In this document: positions 31,285 through 43,544 of the stretch, piece after piece
How positions within the stretch are numbered: the first letter of the stretch is position 1
Layout of the letters: every line of letters begins with the position of its first letter
Source: Ligula intestinalis
Lineage: Eukaryota > Platyhelminthes > Cestoda > Diphyllobothriidea > Diphyllobothriidae
NCBI GenBank assembly: GCA_036362985.1
Contig: JAYGXS010000010.1
Coordinates: forward strand, 4,302,251 to 4,366,250
DNA: 64,000 nt
Direction of reading: 5' to 3'
Position numbers and translations under genes: made by a program
Notes under the pieces: generated by a model
What the model was told of the DNA's origin: nothing
The model's input: the letters and a program-made list of their open reading frames with translations, nothing else
The model's database searches: none

Positions 31285-31835
31285 TGTCCCGCTAATTAAT
31301 CCCTACTCCCTGCATGTTGTTCTACAAAAGCCGTGGTTATAGAGTTTTGTTGGGTGGGAAAATAGGACAGGCAGAGAAAGAAAATTTTAGCAGTAAGTGT
31401 TAAGCGAAAAAAAATTAAGTCGACGTTGTTTACGGCGGCCACTGGGAGAAAGTTGTTCCGCACGTAAATTGAAGGTGTGCACGGTGCTTCGCGCCGCGCA
31501 CCATACTAATCTGTCCCCAGAGTGGTAAATTGGACCCCAGGTAAATTTAAGTACACGACCTCCTAATCATTATTTCATATTTCAAAAAACCTGCAATTTG
31601 ATAATTGGTTTTTCCCGCAATACGTTAAACGATAATACGAAATTATGAAAATCTACTAATATAAATCAAAAAGGCTTCTAAATACAGTAAAATTCAAATG
31701 CAATCAGCAGATATTAAAGTATATTCCACTGTGTGGCCTAATTCCCCGCCCAGTAGACCCTACAGTCACCATTTTCGTAGGACAACATGCTTGGATTAGG
31801 GATTAATGAGGGGAAATACGTAAGCCACTGTTTCC
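31285..31835. repeat. Long-inverted-repeat MITE, copy 4
   Basis: The ends TTAATCCCTACTCCCTGCAT and TTGGATTAGGGATTAATGAG are inverted. The interior GTTGTTCCGCACGTAAATTG and GACGACCTCCTAATCATT match the other copies. Confidence 0.75.
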
Positions 31836-31839
31836 AAAA

Positions 31840-32655
31840 AGTCATTTAACCTTATGTCCTGCCTTCTAAGCAATAAACTGTTGAGCATTAAGTAAAAGCC
31901 GACGCCGCATACGAGACAAAAGTTATTATGCTAATGGCCTCCGTGTTTGCTAAGATGGAGGTAATATCCCATAAAAAATACTTGAAATGTGCAAATAACC
32001 ATAAAAGGTACACGCGTTGGCTGGCAAAGATGTAATCATTGCAGGCAAATCTGTCCTGCAACAAGAAAGAAAGATTTAAAAGGTTGGAAGTCGAAAACTG
32101 TCAGCGGGTGCCATCAGCCAACCATGATCACAGCTGCTTGTTTTATGCGCACCTTCTGGACTGGCATTATACGGGCCATCCAATTTATGCACATGCTTTT
32201 GTTACGTTCTTGTTAGCGCTGCTGATCACGTGATCATAAGAAAAGCAGTAAACACGAAAGCAACATTCTGTAGTCTGTATCGTTTAGGAATTTCCTGTGA
32301 AGCATTAACAATGTTCAAAATGTCCAATGATCGTATATTTGGAAGAGCAAGGTTGCTTCCTATTAGGCTCAAACGTGTTTTGTAATAAAGAAAAATATGC
32401 AAGAATGCGGTAATATTTTTAAAAGTAAACGCGAAGAGAAAAGAGCCTGCTAATTCAGAAGGAAGCGTCAGTCTGCAGGCAACTTATGCGGCCTTAAAAC
32501 TCAGTACCCGCTAACCAAAATGCAGTGTCATTTACCGCATCGATTGTCTTTGTGGTCAAGCCAACGATAGTTAATTGATTGCTTGTCACCCTGTTCCTTC
32601 CCCTTCCATATAAATGTAATGGCCCGAAGAGAATTTATCGAAAGTATACGTATGC
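31840..32655. other. Unassigned
   Basis: No recognised gene. Plus-strand frames at 31989-32233 have no family match. Confidence 0.35.
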
Positions 32656-32659
32656 TCGC

Positions 32660-33085
32660 CAACTGTCCTTCTGAATTATCAAGCCAACTATGTTGATGAA
32701 ACCGACAAACGGGTTCTCACGAGAATGCACCAGCATCAACTCGCCAGCCGAAAGAGGGACGGGCTTTCCCTGGTAGACGTACACGCATCCACGCCGAAGC
32801 ACGGTTACAAATTTGAGCGTGTGCGTATACTGGGTCAATCAGACGACCAAACTTCACACCTGTTGCAGGAACCACGGCATTCACGCGCAGATTCAATTAA
32901 CAGGCATATCGATCTCCCTGAGGCCTACCTCGCGTTGCGCAAACAGCTCGAGGGCAGAGGTCAAAGCAAGGTCACTTCTGGCAGAGCTGAGTTAAATACA
33001 AAGTGACCTGTACAATTTTCCATTCCTTGAAAATGACCTAGCGCGAAAGTTCGAAACGTCAGACAAATAAACCACTGATCCCAGA
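32660..33085 (+). pseudogene. PLE family D GIY-YIG endonuclease fragment with ribozyme-like terminus
   Basis: From about 32674 the plus frame reads NYQANYVDETDKRVLTRMHQ, then HGYKFERVRILGQ and DSINRHIDLPEAYLALRKQL, stopping at 33006. This is the second half of the GIY-YIG motif (NYV), the conserved Arg, and the PLE-specific tail. The first Tyr motif is lost. GAAACGTC follows at about 33052-33059 with AGACAAATAAACC after it, in the place of the hammerhead-like motifs of other families; its CUGANGA box is not clear. Confidence 0.75.
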
Positions 33086-33089
33086 GAAC

Positions 33090-33415
33090 GTTTTGCCGTC
33101 TTCTATGCAGAAGGAATTTAGAACGTGTTATAGACATAAAATACTACAAACGCACCTTTATTGTTATTATACCTGTCAAGTTTCCGTGGAGGAAATCCTT
33201 AATTTCCAGAAGCCTTAAACTATTATACCCACAAAATCAATAAAATTCTCAATGCAAACATTGTGGTCCAGTATCTGGTAGTTAGAAGTGCTGCCTCAAA
33301 GAGATAAAGAATAGATTTTCGGCCTACCGATGAGACATTTCTTAGACGTTAATGTAACCAAATTAAGATGTAAAGCCTTAAATGCTGAGGGCAGGTATAT
33401 TTTAAGTTTCTTTGC
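33090..33415. other. Unassigned
   Basis: Nothing recognised. Confidence 0.35.
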
Positions 33416-33417
33416 TA

Positions 33418-33625
33418 TTCTTATGAAACTGCGCTGTTGATAAAGAATATGTGGTTAGACCACTTATACCTTGTACTAGGTTGATGCGAAAACCAGCAAT
33501 CAGATATAACAATGACCAAAAACAAGAAGAGTTCAACGTTATGCAAAATGCCAGTGGAATAATTACAATATGAAGCCCTCGTGTACACGGGGATGAAATT
33601 TCAGCGGTTTCGTCAATGCTATCAA
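33418..33625 (-). mobile_element. LTR-like fragment (same family as 3756-4010)
   Basis: The complement of GTGGTTAGACCACTTATACC and GACCAAAAACAAGAAGAG, and the CTCGTGTACACGGG block, match 3756-4010 inverted. No internal region is attached, so it could be a solo or truncated LTR. Confidence 0.5.
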
Positions 33626-33659
33626 ACACAAAGGTCTGCCAAGTAAAAATGGAGCCATG

Positions 33660-33835
33660 CCAAAATCCACACGGAGGGCCAAACAGTGAGCGGTGAAAAA
33701 TCGATCAGCCCAAGGCCAATGCGTTCTTCAAACTGTCTGGTCAATGGATTCAGTATACGCTTCGGCAAAGAACAGACGGACTAGTTGTCCGAAAGGTCAG
33801 CATGTCAACAAATTTATTACGCTGAGCAAACCATT
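33660..33835 (+). mobile_element. PLE family B terminal region
   Basis: AACAGTGAGCGGTGAAAAAT is the complement of 22765-22810 in the PLE-B copy, and AGTATACGCTTCGGCAAAG matches 22690-22710. A compact hairpin GGACTAGTTGTCC then GAAAGGTC (33793-33800 area) resembles the 3' half of a hammerhead core; the 5' box reads CAGAC. Confidence 0.55.
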
Positions 33836-33839
33836 AACT

Positions 33840-34865
33840 ATTAGAAAATATATTTCAGTGAGCAACTGCAAACAGCGTCCAAGAGACCTTATAAAGTGCA
33901 TATAAGCAAAATATTTCTACAAAGGTAACACTGCGGTAGAAACCCGTCTTAAGGGTAAGGAATCCTTGTAAATATCACAGCAGTTTACTATATATATACA
34001 ACTAACTAAGCGAAAAAATTCGAGGTCCAGATGAAATATTATTTAAATCATCCCCGGAAAACCAGAAATCATCTCTACTTCTTCTTCCGGGGATGATGTA
34101 AGGAATATAACAAACTACTAATTTCTTTGTATTTCATTAAACTAATATTCATTTACCCTTCAAAACGGAACTTTCTATCTCCCTTGCCTTATAAATTAAC
34201 GCATTAACTTACATCACACAGATGTCATGCGTTCGATGCCCACTGAAGCCACCAAGTTATTTTAAAACTAGATTAAATGATTTACACGTCCATCAACAGA
34301 AATCTATGTAAAGGGGCATTTAAAATGTTGCCTATTCCTTATGTGGTTGAAGGCGATTATTGAGCTATGAGTGCCTCCTACCATTTCAGCCGGAAGGCAG
34401 TCTTCATCAACGAAATATTTGTTGATGTGAACTTAGGAAGTCTGACAGGTTGCGAAATAATTATGGCATCGTAGCACACACCTGAATTCTGTTAACTCCT
34501 GCAATTAGCAAATTTGTGAAGTCGTTTACCGCCAATCTCAACATAAAACACAAACAGATCCTCCCTTCTCTTCTCTTGAGGTAAATTTAACTCCAAAATT
34601 TCGGTAGATTCTTCTGCAATTTACTAACAAAGCAACCGCTTAAAAAATATGAAGTGAAAACAATCCGAATTGCAGAAAACATTCGTCAGTTTGTGAAGAG
34701 CACTGCACAGAATGTACAAGCTCAATTCTTTTCACCACAAATATTAGCTGGCCACAGGGGATACTCGAGCATTAATGTAAAAAATGCTTCCAGTTGAACT
34801 GGGGAAGCTACCTACATACCATTTACTCACCAATACACAGAAGTACAGTAGGTTGCAAAAATCAT
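33840..34865. other. Unassigned AT-rich sequence with one perfect hairpin
   Basis: There is no gene. A 13-bp perfect inverted repeat lies at 34047-34059 / 34085-34097. Confidence 0.4.
34047..34097. repeat. Perfect 13-bp inverted repeat hairpin
   Basis: ATCATCCCCGGAA pairs with TTCCGGGGATGAT across a 25-base loop. Function unknown. Confidence 0.7.
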
Positions 34866-34869
34866 GACC

Positions 34870-36410
34870 TCCAAGGAATTTTAATAGTTACTCCCTGCTA
34901 CTCAAACACGGCTCAAGCTGTGGCTCCGAAGTCTTACAGCAATAGAGTAATGGTCGTTCTTCAAAATAAGGCGTAATGAAATTTGTAAAGGAGTTTTATA
35001 GAAATAACAGTTTCTTTAGAAAAACGGATAATTCCGAAAAAGTGTTAATCGGGCGTACTAGGTACAATTAAGTTTTACATATAAAGAAAGCCCGCTCATG
35101 CAAAACAACTTAGTACGTATAGCAGCACAAGTAAAATTACGTTCGAAAATAACCCAATTTGTAAAATTTTCGGATACATATGCTTCCATACTATGTGCAA
35201 TGCAATTCATGGCTGTTACCGAAAAGCAAAAATTACGGGCATGTATTCCAACTCGTTTTCACGAGAATCGCTAGTGTTTTCTTGAGTTACGTCGCACTAA
35301 GGCAACCACTTTTTTGCTTGATATGGCCCACGGGGAGATCACAAGAGTAGTATATTTTCTAAGCTCACGTGCGGACATGCCGGTCAGTGACTAATAGATT
35401 TAAATGGAATTTTCAGATGTTATTGTAAACGTACCATGTTTCTACATTAAGAATAATTTCCTTCTGACACATTCCGTTGTAATTATTTTGGGATTTCGAT
35501 TACGAAGAGGTTCAGATCTTTCTTGAAATGTTAATTATGACTTTACGATTTTCACTGACTTCAATCGATTAACCATTCAAAATAATTATGTTTTATGTGC
35601 TTAACAAAACCTTCAAAATAAGATATTTCTTATAAGCATTTACTTAAATAACGAGCTTTAAATATTATTTCGCATGCAGTTGCCTGTTCTCGTCGTGGTT
35701 TCAGATCCACCCAAATACGTCAACTCATTTCCAAGAAGAATGAACGTCCACAACAAAGGTCGCAAATAAATATGCCTGAGTTTCATTTAAAAATGCTAAA
35801 ACAAGTTTTAGTTATGTATCTTGGCATCCGATGTCTCTGTTCTTTATTTTTTAACATTAACTCTAGATCGAAATGGAAAATTTGGGCTGGTTTTTGATTT
35901 CCCTAAACTTAGGGATGCATCTTCTGTTCTAAAAAATAGAGCTCACCTTTCTTTTTCAACCAGAACAGTTTTCAGTTTATTTGGTTACTTCAAGGCTCAG
36001 TTTTACAATAACAAAAGCAGAGCAGAGTGGCAATAATAGCAACGGCGATTTTTTAAAAACGGTTTCGCAATGTCCCGCGCTAACGCACTCAAATAGGTGC
36101 TGTGTTAACTGTCTTCATTTTCATATGGACTGTGCAATCAATTTTGTTGCTTTACATTAGTATGGCCCTCAAGGGCATTCCGTGCCTGCAATCCTTCAAA
36201 TATTGAATAAAGATTTAAGGTGGGGTAAAGAAACTTACACCCTCATAAGTTTATTACTAAATTTGATGGCGCAGAAATTGGCAGCTTTACAAAATGGGAT
36301 TTTTTGAACTTATTTTGCTATTCTTTTCCTAAACATAATGCGGTATCTCATAATTGCACTAACCTCAATTTCCTGAACGCAATTAAAAGGTTTCCACTGT
36401 TATTAACATT
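34870..36410 (+). repeat. R1 dispersed repeat, copy 2
   Basis: Parallels 7040-8745 and 57310-58800. It includes GGGCGTACTAGGT (near 35050), ACATGCCGGTCAGTGACTAA (near 35378) and AATGAACGTCCACAACAAA (near 35740). No interruption was seen. A 71-codon frame is not conserved in the other copies. Confidence 0.75.
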
Positions 36411-36436
36411 CTTATATAATATAATATTTAAAAATT

Positions 36437-36477
36437 AGGAATTTCTACCGCGGCGCTTAAAAGCGTAGGAAATTCCT
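36437..36477. repeat. 41-nt hairpin at the R1 right flank
   Basis: AGGAATTTC pairs with GAAATTCCT (9 bp), and inside it CGCTT pairs with AAGCG. Confidence 0.65.
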
Positions 36478-36479
36478 GG

Positions 36480-38515
36480 ATATAAAGAATTGTTGGATTT
36501 GCTCCCAGTTGGCCACGTTTTGCCCACAGCATACTGCTCTGAACAGAACTCTTTGCTACCTTACAGCGTTTGCATTTCAAGTCAACTCAACAAACAAGAT
36601 AAATTACCTTCGATGTGGTTTCATTTATCCACATAGTCGGTGTTCACATTTGGTCAGATATGCAATCTACTGTACAAAATCTGCCGGTTGCCATGCTGCT
36701 GGTAGCGGGAATACCGGATTAAAAGTTGAAAGAAAGACGCAATAGGCATTTTGTTATGTGATCATATCGTCAAGGGGCCGCTTCTGTTTCCCCTTATCGC
36801 TCGATCTAATTTATATTCACGGTTAGTTTGCCTCAAACTGCGAAGTTGCCTGGCAAAAACATTTTCTGCGCCAATAATGCCTTTTGCCCTTATTTTAATA
36901 ATTTCCTTATTTGCATATTAGGCTTTGAGAGTAAGGCGCGGATGAAAACGTTGTGGAAAAATAATATTTTAACTAAAAGGTGCATACTTGCATACTTTCT
37001 GCCAAAATGTATGTTTGGCAGAAGTTCAGTGCACCCTAGGAGATAAACACAAAAGGCCTCAAAAGCGGCAAACAACAGGCCTATGAGTTTGTCCACTAAA
37101 ACAGTTTAGCGAGAATAAAATTTGGCTATCCTATAAGTTTGTCCAGAGTTAAGCCCTTCAAAATCTTAGAAGGTGCGGCGGAGAAGTCGTTAAAATGCTG
37201 AAATTTGCCAAAGATTGATAGACACGCAAAAACTGACATTTCCGCGTGCACGAAAAATTCGAAAAAATGCACAACTGAAGGAAAACTTGTTACTTTAAGA
37301 AATATAAAATGCATAAATTGTTTGCTTAGAAATCCTCAAGTTTGAGAACTAGCCATAAATAAGAGCCACAAATGTAAATCTTTGAAAATTGTTCTATGGA
37401 TAATCCAGAAATTTTATTTCTATTTTTATAATTTTTCCTTCCTTTAATAGTTTAAACATATTGCCATTATCTAGATACAACTACTTATAGATAGACCTTT
37501 AAAATCCGCCAAGAAATATGTGACTTATTTTTAACTTCTTTTGATGGAACTGCATGATTAGCAGATCAAACTGATCCAGTTCAGTGATGGCTACGCAGGT
37601 TCCACGTCCTCTGCAGCAGATTTCCATGATCCGTTTAAAGTTACAGTTAAAATCCAGAAGATCTTCAATTGCACTCAAATTTGCAGATCGATCTGCTTGC
37701 GCTTTGAATTTAACCGTCCGATGAACGACGCATGAGATTAATCCGTTTGCCGCATTTCAGCTTCACACTGTTGACACAGTCCATCTTGTAAAAAAAAGAC
37801 AGCCTTCGGCAGGATGTCTCTGTGCCTATGTCTCAACCTTGGCAAATGGAAGGCCTTTGCAAAAAATATCTTTGCAATGTCACAGGCTTCTCGAAAGTTT
37901 ACCAAATGCCGTACTTCAATAACTGGCGCGTTGGCCAAAAAATAAGTATCTTAAAGATACTAACTTTTTTCGAGAAAAAAATCGTTGGCCGCACAATGTT
38001 TTATCCTGCACACCAACTGGTTTATTCCGCTCCAACATGCACAGGGTGGCTTTTGTGCGTGGACGGTGATGGAAAATCAGAAGGTGGGCAAGCTGGAAAA
38101 AAACCAAGCCGGCCTCCGCCGCGCCAAGAACTACCCGGGGGATAAAAAAAACACAGTCCGGTCTCTTTGTTGTCGCCTCTCCCACCGCGAAAAACACGCC
38201 ATAGCCGACCGCCAAAATAAGGCTTGAGACCTCAGCGCTGAAAGGTGTGTGTGAACTGACCAGGTGGTAGACCGAAAAGCGGCAAGTACTGTCAGACAAG
38301 GCCGACAGCAATTTGGTTCTGCTAGTGCGCGCCTGATTTTCTGTTTCTAAATATCTAATGAACTATAGCGTAAATTGCGTATTTATAAAAATTTTCTTGA
38401 GGACTCCTAAACCTGCCAAAAGCAAGCCAAAATAAATCCTACAAGTTTATTCTGCGTTGGAAAACGAGCTTGGGCTTTAGTCTCGAAATTTTACGCAAAA
38501 AATCTCCCTTCCCAA
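36480..38515. other. Unassigned 2-kb stretch
   Basis: No convincing gene. Minus-strand frame 38311-37916 (131 codons) contains a hydrophobic run (SLILAVGYGVFFAVG) but no recognisable domain, and overlaps a plus-strand frame of similar length. AGTATCTT-A-AAGATACT is a small palindrome near 37946. Confidence 0.35.
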
Positions 38516-38519
38516 AGAG

Positions 38520-39370
38520 CGACTGTTTCGAGCTTATTTTCCTTCATTTAGCCAGACATAACCCTGAACACCAGCTGGGTCGGACAAAAACATACGCACT
38601 CACAAACGACACAGGTGGTCCACCACCGGGTCATTAGCAGTCCATTGAACCGCAGTTCATCAGCGCCATGCCACCTGTCACTTGCTGCCACTCCAGACCG
38701 GGTATATATTCACTCAGGAATGTCCGAACACCGACCCAATAGGCTTCCTAACTTAACAAAGTTCCATTGCTGGTTAGAGGTCCCTAAGCGGATGAACATC
38801 TGCCAGGCCGATGCCGGCCAGGTCATAATAGCAGAGAGGGATGACAGCGTTTGGGGCTAACTTGGTACAGAACTGTTTCGGGCTTATTAGCCTTCATCAT
38901 CCAAACACAACTCTTAACACCAGCTGGGTCAGACAACACCAAGAAAAGCACTTACAGATGGTGCAGGTTGTCCACCACTGGGGTCTTCCTGATGGGTCAT
39001 AATCACTTCATCGAACCGCGTTTTATCAGCGCCTCACCACCTGTCATTTGCTGCCACCCGTTTCGGGACCTCTAGCCACCACGTGAACTTTGGTTCGTTC
39101 GGAAGCCTATTGAATCGGTGTTTGGACATTCCTGAGTGAATGTATATATTGCTAGTAGGAGCGACGATGCGCGTCCCCGGACATATATGAGAAGATAAGA
39201 CGATATCAGGAACCATTGTTTTATCGTTCTGACGTTTAAAAAAGCGTATAGGCTTCCGTAATTGGAGATGGTAATTGTACCGCGCTTCATAGTATTTATA
39301 GCTGTTGGCATTTAGAAACAATAGGTATTGAACCAATGCAGGGGGTGGGTTAGGAAGGATGCTCAATCAT
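38520..39370. mobile_element. Duplicated and inverted PLE-D-like terminal repeats
   Basis: About 38525-38700 is directly repeated at 38875-39062 (ACACCAGCTGGGTC, TCATCAGCGCC, CACCTGTCA, TTGCTGCCAC). About 38700-38795 (TATATATTCACTCAGGAATG...GAGGTCCC) recurs inverted at 39060-39150. Near 39225 the minus strand has AAACGTCAG, similar to the 3' half of the hammerhead-like motifs. No coding motif was seen. Confidence 0.55.
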
Positions 39371-39374
39371 CGTG

Positions 39375-42175
39375 CCCTGTGAACTGTAATAGCCTCAGTC
39401 AAGGGGTCTTTCGTAAAATTTGTCTAACTTTATGAGCGCGATTTCGTGCGAGGAATACGAGAACAGCTGTTTGCAAAATTTGGTGTTGCAAATATCATTG
39501 CTGACTGGACAGAGGCTTCATCTATGTACAGAAATACACTTCTAATTTACAAGGTCGATAAACTGCAGCAGAACATGCATGCACTTTTAAGTATTATAAA
39601 AGCCTGTACCTGATAGGGAGGTAGTAAGGATTCAGTTTGATTATGGGGAAAAAACTACAATGCACGTAGTTGAAGGGCTGACCGGGGTATGCCGTGTTAT
39701 TTTCTGTTATGGCATTTCCAGCGACAACAATTACCGCGTCATGGTCGTGAATTTGTTGAGTTTATAGGTTCTTGACACTTTTAATAAAATACGAATAATT
39801 TTGGGTATTTCCTACAGCCTCATTAACACTTTTGGAACATCAAAAAATCCACTTCTTATTTATCGACTGATTAAAATGTTTTATTCTGACGACAGATTTT
39901 AATTATCATTTATCTGTTCTCAGAGGCAATTTAATGAGTAAGGTGAAGTAGCCTTCTGTAAACGCTTCAAACAAATAGTCCATGAGTCTTCATATTTCTT
40001 ATATAAAAATTCACTGCACTTGATGCTTAACTTACCGGTGTAGGATATAAGGGCTTTTTATTATAGCTGTCTGGTATGGCAGTATTTTTCTCAGCTATGG
40101 AACGGAAATCCTGGAGATTGTAAATATACAACTAGTATTGTTAGGCCTTTATCAATACACACGCAGAAAATGATGACAATGGTCATTTGGATCGCATGGT
40201 AGACCATACTGCTGGCACATATAGAGTATGCGCTAAAAACCGCGATATATTCATCACTTTGTAAAATTTTGATCATTGCTCGCATACCGGTGTGATTCAT
40301 TTACAAAAACTTAAAAAAACACGAGCAGCACTAGGCATATTTAAAAATTAAAACAAGTATAAGAAGTACTGTGTTTCCTTTTCACGAAAAATCAAAATTT
40401 CCGATAACCCCTATGTTCCGGAGACGTTACAAATGGTTATAAATTGGAAAAATCAATTTAAATATTAAATTAATCTAAAATATATGCGCAACCACTTAAG
40501 TTTTATAAAAATCTGCTCTTAATCTAAAATGTTTCGTACAAATTACCATTAATGGACAACTTTTGATTTAAAATTGTCCTTGAAATTGAGAAACTATTTC
40601 CTGCGCTTTTAGTTTCCTGATTTTTTCATCAATAAATTGATCTTTTTTCGATACTTAGATCAAAACCCATTGAAATAAGATAAACATTAAGAGCATTTAC
40701 TGCAAAAAAAGAATTTTTGGATAGTAATTTTTTATGAAGATGACCGTATGGACCATAGTTAGAAATGTCTTAAAAACATAAAACTACACTGTCGAGCACA
40801 CAGAACGTCCGCAAGATAACTGTTTATTTTTTTCTAAAATTAATACGAAATTTCCATAACATGTTACTTCTGTAAAAAGTGTTTACTTTGACATACAGCT
40901 GACGAATTTCTGTGCATATCAACTTTTTATAAGTAAATGTTACGATAAAATTGGAGACTTTTGATAATTTTTTTTAAATTCACCTGAAGATAAGAGATTA
41001 AATTTAAATCGAAATGAAAGAAATATATTTTTCCTTTATAATGAGTTATTTTCTGCCAAAGTGCACTACTTACAGGATCTGTTATAAACTTTCGCATTTA
41101 AAAAAAGAGTAGCCAGTTGTTGAAAAGATTATTTTTCTTTTGTGTGATCCGTTTCCAAATAATGCATTAGCAGAACGTATAATTTTCAAACAAGTATATG
41201 TCTACATGACTAACATTAAAAAAGACCTTCTTAACACTACTTTTGCGGTAACATATGCAGACATTTTGCTTATTCACCAAGCAGACAGGTGTGGTAAAAC
41301 TAAAATGAAACGAAAGATTTTTGTGTTACCGTATTTGTCGCTAATAAACTTCACAATTTATCGAAACATAATTTTTAAAACTTAAATTATTACTTTTTTC
41401 TGAAAATAAATGCGACTGCATTAATTAGGCTTCATTTACATCTGAACGAATTCGGACTAAATTTTCCAGTTCTGAAAGAGATATATTTTATGACTTTTTT
41501 ACTTGTTTTGGAGTTTCTTCACAGTATAGACCACATTAATAAAATTTTTGGTTCTGTCATACGTAAGAGCATAGAAAATTCATTCGAAATGAGGCTACTG
41601 TCAATTTCGCCGAAATTAAAGTCCATTTATTTTTAACAACCTAACTATAATGGTGATTTTACTAACTAAAAGGCTTTCTAATAATTAAATCTACTTAGTG
41701 CATCCAAATAGTGTGACTAAATATACGCTAAAGTACTCAGTAAAATCTCGTCATGAAAGTTACGTGGTTTTTAGCAATTTGCCGATATTCTTCTTATGCA
41801 TGTCACAGCTGTGTAGGTGCGTTGCCTAGTTTTTTGGTAGATATAGCAGTGTTAAATCTCATTTTTTTCAATTTCCTCAGAAACTAGAGGAAATGCCAAA
41901 ATTATTTGCATCTTCAAAGCGTTATTTAAATCCTTTCAAATAAAATTTTAAGCAGCAACGTTTATGCATTCTTCAAACTTAAGTTAGCTGGTTATGTGTT
42001 TAGAAACAAAATTTATACCCAATGTTTACTGTACAGCACAGAAGTACAGATATAAAAGAAAACTCTAAGCGGGTAAAAGCAACATCTCTATTCTTGATGG
42101 CGTGCTGCTCAGAGAACAGTGGTCAAGCTAAAGTTATAGCAGAGTCCGAAATGAATCGAGTGGAAGTTGCCTAGC
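39375..42175. other. Unassigned AT-rich DNA; diverged R1-like stretch near 40330-40900
   Basis: At 40660-40830 the order of blocks (AATAAGATAAAC..., AAGAGCATTTACT, CACACAGAACGTCCGCAA) resembles R1 near 35620-35760, suggesting an old fourth copy. Otherwise nothing was recognised. Confidence 0.35.
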
Positions 42176-42179
42176 AGGA

Positions 42180-42455
42180 CGGTCAAGTACTGCTAGTCAC
42201 AAAGTAATCGGAGAGGTACCCGCACAAAGCAGAAGAACTCAGAAAAACCAACAATTTTGGGGAGAACTGAAAATTTCGTTATTGCAGATCTGTTTGGTAA
42301 ACCTAAGCAAAGCACACGAAAACTCACAAAGAAGCTGAATGCTAAAGGCTCGAAGGGTACTATGTCCAGCATGTACCGTTATTTACTTAAAAGTATAGGT
42401 TTTACCGCCTATCACAACAGTAAAATATCTAGACTAAAAAAATATTAAAAATTGG
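42180..42455 (+). pseudogene. Tc1/mariner-like transposase N-terminal (helix-turn-helix) fragment
   Basis: The 63-codon frame reads FVIADLFGKPKQSTRKLTKK and GTMSSMYRYLLKSIGFTAYH. This fits the second helix-turn-helix of Tc1/mariner transposases, where helices that bind the terminal repeats end in a xxxVxRxLxxxGxxA pattern. A stop follows after KKY, and the DDE catalytic domain is not adjacent. It may be related to the C-terminal fragments at 47.9 and 58.9 kb, but no overlap exists to prove this. Confidence 0.5.
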
Positions 42456-42459
42456 ATGA

Positions 42460-42825
42460 CCTTCTGTAAGGTGGTCAGAAGCTGGACTGTAGAAACAAGC
42501 AGCCTAGCGTGATTATAGGCCGTATGAAGTGTTCCATCTCCCATATATAAGAAATGACGTTTTTGGGCTTCAAGTCTTAATGTGGCTGAGAATGTTGAAG
42601 TTCCAAATTTGAGATATACAGTTTGGCGCGCTTTCACCTTCGCCTTGTACCACAGGGACAACGAGTGGATCGTGAATATATAATAGAGAGGTTATCTTTA
42701 ATCAAAACCACTGAGCCAGTTCATTGAGCTTCCGTCCGCAGGAAATGGACGTTTGCCTTTTGTCAAATCATCTGTGCTAGACTGCTGTCGCCGCAGTCAC
42801 TGAGACTTCGTCAACACATAATTAA
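42460..42825. other. Unassigned
   Basis: Nothing recognised. Confidence 0.35.
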
Positions 42826-42827
42826 CC

Positions 42828-43540
42828 TTATTCATGATAAAGTACTTTGGGAAAGAATCCTTTTTATTGTGTGAATTTTCGAGGCTGTCTCCCTAGCTGA
42901 GAGTTGCACGAAAGCAGTTAACTCAATCGAGGAAAAAACACTAGTCGAATGAAGAAGCATACCGAACAGAAATGAAGTGCCTTTTCAAACTTTTTTCCCA
43001 AAATGGTATCGCCCAGACTTTGTTTGTCGATGCATACGACGACAACAGTTCCAATAAAAGGGGTTCCTTCAGAGCTATGACCAGAAATCGCCACAGCCGA
43101 CGAACTGGCGAACGCTCCCATATGCAAAAAAACTACAGCTGAGCTCGTCGAAAGACAGCTACGAAAGCACCACATACACAGTGCGCACAAGCCGGCAACT
43201 ACATTGCGCACCCAGACTGTACACCCTAAGGCCATTTCATCAGAAAGGAAATTGCGTATAAAATATTTTGTACCAGTTGCGATGCAGGCTACTATGGTCA
43301 AACCGAAAGGGCTCTATCAATTTGCATAAGTGAACACTAGTTATTGATGAGGAGAAGGCAAAAATCAAATGCGAGCGATGATTGAGCAACCGTAGAGTCT
43401 TGTGTTGGTCATTGTTTTGAATTAACTGTTTTTGAACAAATCTCATTTGCCTGACGACGAGCTGGAGAACCAGACGCAAAAATTCACACAATAAACCTCA
43501 TCCTTTCTCAAAGGACTTTATCGTGAATAAAGTATATGGC
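42828..43540 (+). pseudogene. PLE family C copy with inverted termini around a GIY-YIG remnant
   Basis: The left arm (about 42828-42905, minus) and right arm (about 43435-43540, plus) are inverted copies that share GATAAAGT, CTTTGGGAAAG-type and TTATTGTGTGAATTTT-type sequence. Between them the plus strand at 43255-43400 reads YKIFCTSCDAGYYGQTERAL and SICISEH, the GIY-YIG core with both tyrosines and the cysteine pair; then a stop, and further sequence in the same frame (SCVGHCFELTVFEQISFA). The conserved Arg of the helix is Cys here. It is one of few copies where endonuclease and both termini are preserved together. Confidence 0.75.
43440..43500 (+). ncRNA. Hammerhead-like motif, PLE family C
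   Basis: CTGACGA (43451-43457) intact, hairpin CTGG-AGAA-CCAG, then CAAAAATTC in place of GAAAATTC. Confidence 0.45.
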
Positions 43541-43544
43541 TTTG

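Noticed and set aside
37916..38311. 131-codon minus ORF with hydrophobic stretch as a membrane protein
   Set aside because: Overlaps plus-strand frames of similar length, no family match, no start context or splice support.
42918..43301. 127-codon minus ORF
   Set aside because: It is antisense to the PLE-C linker/GIY-YIG region, which has clear family motifs on the plus strand.
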